Made by a program: the position numbers and the translations under genes. 64,000 nt of DNA from Acheta domesticus (lineage: Eukaryota; Arthropoda; Insecta; Orthoptera; Gryllidae): contig JAHLJT010000631.1 of assembly GCA_031308135.1 (NCBI GenBank), forward strand, positions 174,117,282-174,181,281, read 5' to 3'. Shown here piece by piece: positions 61,161 through 64,000 of the stretch (the first letter of the stretch is position 1; each line of letters starts with the position of its first letter). A model generated the notes under the pieces. That model was not told the DNA's origin and searched no databases. It saw nothing but the letters and a program-made list of their open reading frames with translations.

Positions 61161-64000
61161 AACATTAAACATTAAGTGAGCCTTGCAGATGAAGTTGCAT
61201 TATCTTTCTAAAGTCTCAGTTCAATATTTTCCTTAATTTTAGGTCCCATTTTATTAATGTCAAAGAGCTGCTCATAATATTTCGTTCTAATGCACAAAAT
61301 GTTCTCTTTAAAGAGAATCAAACAGCTACGATCTATCAGTAGTTATAATTTCCATATTACATGTAATATTCCATTATAATCGAAAAAACTTGCTTTGAAA
61401 AGTGTGAGCGTCATGTTGGATAGGAAGGGACTTCCCGTCGCTGCGTCACCCGCCTTCAGCAGACAGCGCAGCGCCGTGTTGGCACGACTCGGGAACAGCT
61501 GGTCGAGGCGAGCGCTTGGGGAGACGTAATATGAAAGAAGCCACTTACAGTATTACACGTCTTGAAACGAACCGTATGGTCTTGCTGTTGGGAAGTCCCC
61601 ATAGGATGCTTCATTCGTCATTTCGTTCTCAAATATTCCATTTTCAATGTGTACTCGTATACTTTAGAGTTTTGTAATCATATTAATTTTCTTGAATAAA
61701 AATGTAATTTAGAAATGTAAAATCAAGTTCAAAATATAACGAAAAACTTAAAAGTAAATTAAAATTTGGATTATATTTTCCATTATTTATTAAATATTTA
61801 GACAGAATATCATTAAATTACAGTATGTATAATGAGGCTCAGGTCACAAGACCTGATCTTTCATCCTTCTGAAATATACCTTTCCACCTAAGTCAAAGGA
61901 AAAATCATTAATCGTGGTAAATTGCAAAAGTAATAATTACTGAAAAAAATATAAATAACTAATTGAGTTGCTCAAAATAATAACGTCAGATCCCAACTGA
62001 AGTTCGTTTCGAGAAAAAATCTCTCCGGACACATTTTTTAGGGTGGGATTTGAGGGTTTTGTCATATCCCAATTCGTTTGATATTTCAGCATATGAGAGG
62101 TATACGGCAGTAGTTTACCGTCACACTTGTAACTGAAAATGTCAGGTTGGTTGGAATCTGCCGTTACTATTCTGAGCGCCTCAATGTATAATATCCTCGT
62201 TTCGAGGTTGGTAAAAAATTGTATTTTTTATGTCAGTTGAGAAAATGTCGATTTTTTTCACAAGAATTGCTAAACACGGATGCAACGTAATCTTTTAATG
62301 TCTTAATTAACTTTTCCACCCTACTATTCAAATTTTCCTATGACTTTCCAAATTACATGTTTTGTGCTTGAACCCATGATAGTATGTTTTCATTTTCAAA
62401 TATCAATCATTATTCTATTGAAAAAACAATGTGGAGTGCTAGTCAGATCCATATTTCGGATGAGAAAGTAGTGCTCAAATTGTAGTAGGGGAGACCTGGG
62501 ATGACTGACAAAAGGAAGTGGTTGGCACTCGGTTTCTTTCATCAGCCACGTGGCTTCCATATGCCCTAGCTTTGTGTCGCATGTTCACCATGACCGAACG
62601 ATCCTTCCTAAGACGTCTCAGTATGATAAGTGCAAATATGAAGATAAATAATTTTTGTTGTTCATTGACCTCTGTAATACTTGGAAGAATTTTTTTTTAC
62701 TTCCCTATTTCAGCTGACACTTTCATCTAAGCTCTTGATTTTGGGGTATCATTTTTTTAGTTTTGAGCACCCGCGTATTCTCTACAGCAAACTTTAATCA
62801 AGTAATATATGATCAACTAGTACAACTGAACGTACTTTCTCGCATTATTTGCAACTGTTTGCATTATTTGCAGTACATTACACAGACAAGTAAGGATAAT
62901 TTCACATATAAATTGAACATCCAGAACTAAAGGCCGTTTAAAATATATTAATGCACACAAAACCACTTACGAATGCACACAAAACTACAATATCAAAACA
63001 TAATGTCCAACTTAAGCATATTTGGATATATATCTTCCCGACTTTAATGCAGGTGAAAGTACCATTTTATTGAATGTAGAGACATTGTAACATTAACGTT
63101 AAGTAAATAAAGCCGCCTTACATTTTCTCTTTGCCATCCATGTCGCCGTTCAACAACGAAATTTTCGGAATAACTCCTCAAGATGCCATCTCGCAGAATT
63201 GTATGGTACCGCCGCGCACGGTGGTAATCGAATTATAGTAACAAAAATACATAATTATCATACAAAATTATCGTACTCAATTTTTTCAATATTTCTTACA
63301 TATTACATTTAATTCGTAAATTTAAGAGAGAAAATCTAATTCGACTAATTTCAATTAAAGTTTGCAGATTGGTAAAAGAAAATACATCAGTGCATTGGGA
63401 ATACAAATTGTAGAATACAGTGAAAATCGAAATAATATTGACATTATCAATAGTAAATTGTCATTAAAATAACAATTATTTTTCATATCCTTTTGATCCA
63501 TTCTTTTTCTCCAAGAATTTTTCTCATGGTCCATAGTTGATGGAATACGCGAAATCTATTACTTTAAAAAATGTGCATGACGTATTTTATTAAGCTGATT
63601 TTTAGAACAAATTTTGTTGGGGGCAAAATCTCTACATTTGATTTTGTATAGTTCACAATTTTTAATGGATGTCGCAATGGTTGACGACGTTATTTACATA
63701 GTCATCCCAATAGCTATCACTTTTATAAAATATTTTTTGCCATTTCTGATATGTTATGAAAAGCGAAAATATAACTTTTCAAAAGGTACCAATCTTTCTA
63801 GGGTATTTTACTTACAAGAGTGCAGTGAGCTCACTGCGTGGGCTCTCCCACCACTCGTGAGACGACTCTGCTGGCGGCACAAACGAGGTCAAGTATAGTC
63901 GGGAACTGACGTTTTTGCGCGCGGGGAGCGAGGTGTATTTGACTTATTTGTTTTACTTATTCTCGTATGTCGTTTTCATTTTTGCCTATGGAGTAATATA
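61161..64000. other. AT-rich DNA with small GC-richer spots
   Basis: Spots at 61430-61540 and 63800-63930 are GC-richer without a gene. A 100-base R1.6-like fragment lies at about 63560-63660 (minus), with GAACAAATTTTGTTGGGGGC and AAATCTCTACATTTGATTTT. No gene recognised up to the window end. Confidence 0.45.

Noticed and set aside
63822..63837. Perfect 16-base palindrome GCAGTGAGCTCACTGC
   Set aside because: Short, single and without flanking structure; no role can be supported.

Overview
This window is eukaryotic, almost certainly from an insect with a large, repeat-rich genome. Most of it is AT-rich non-coding DNA with no operons and no long conserved genes. Short, very GC-rich CpG islands interrupt it, and it holds the relics expected of an arthropod: a jockey-type LINE, a Tc1-like transposase, hAT- and Tc1/mariner-type MITEs, a tRNA-derived SINE and a solo LTR. 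A polyneopteran insect (cockroach, stick insect or grasshopper type) fits the style, but that is inference; the sequence alone does not fix the species.

Layout. 1-5.9 kb: a SINE truncated by the window edge, an old hAT-type MITE and AT-rich DNA. 6-8.2 kb: a G-rich minisatellite block that includes a regular 53-bp array. 9.3-12.6 kb: a 1.6-kb interspersed repeat (family R1.6 below) split by a 1,705-bp solo LTR with a 5-bp target-site duplication. 14.9-16 kb: Tc1-like transposase pseudogene. 19.6-24.3 kb: full-length jockey-type retrotransposon with a 12-bp target-site duplication and broken ORFs. 25.8-29.4 kb: a LINE-tail-like segment and two SINE copies. 33.5-36.6 kb: a large CpG island holding a probable exon of a real gene on the minus strand. 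37.2-37.8 kb: hAT MITE with an 8-bp duplication. 40.4-41.8 kb: decayed non-LTR reverse transcriptase. 42.5 kb: foldback MITE. 46.5-47.5 kb: another R1.6 copy with its own nested insertion. 50.1-52.6 kb: GC-rich block followed by five tandem units of about 425 bp. 53.9-55.5 kb: CpG island and two candidate exons. 55.9-58.3 kb: three SINE copies around a GC patch with a 17-bp minisatellite. 58.4-60 kb: the least interrupted R1.6 copy. The rest is AT-rich.

Host coding content is sparse. The best-supported exon is at 33603-34378 (minus), which ends in a consensus 5' splice site. Candidate exons at 55244-55496 (minus) and 54549-54626 (plus) are weaker. The window is mainly a record of nested and successive transposon insertions, several with clean target-site duplications that let insertion order be read. 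I found no previously undescribed multigene system. The most unusual items are R1.6, which is built from internal modules of about 305 bp, and the several GC-rich tandem arrays.
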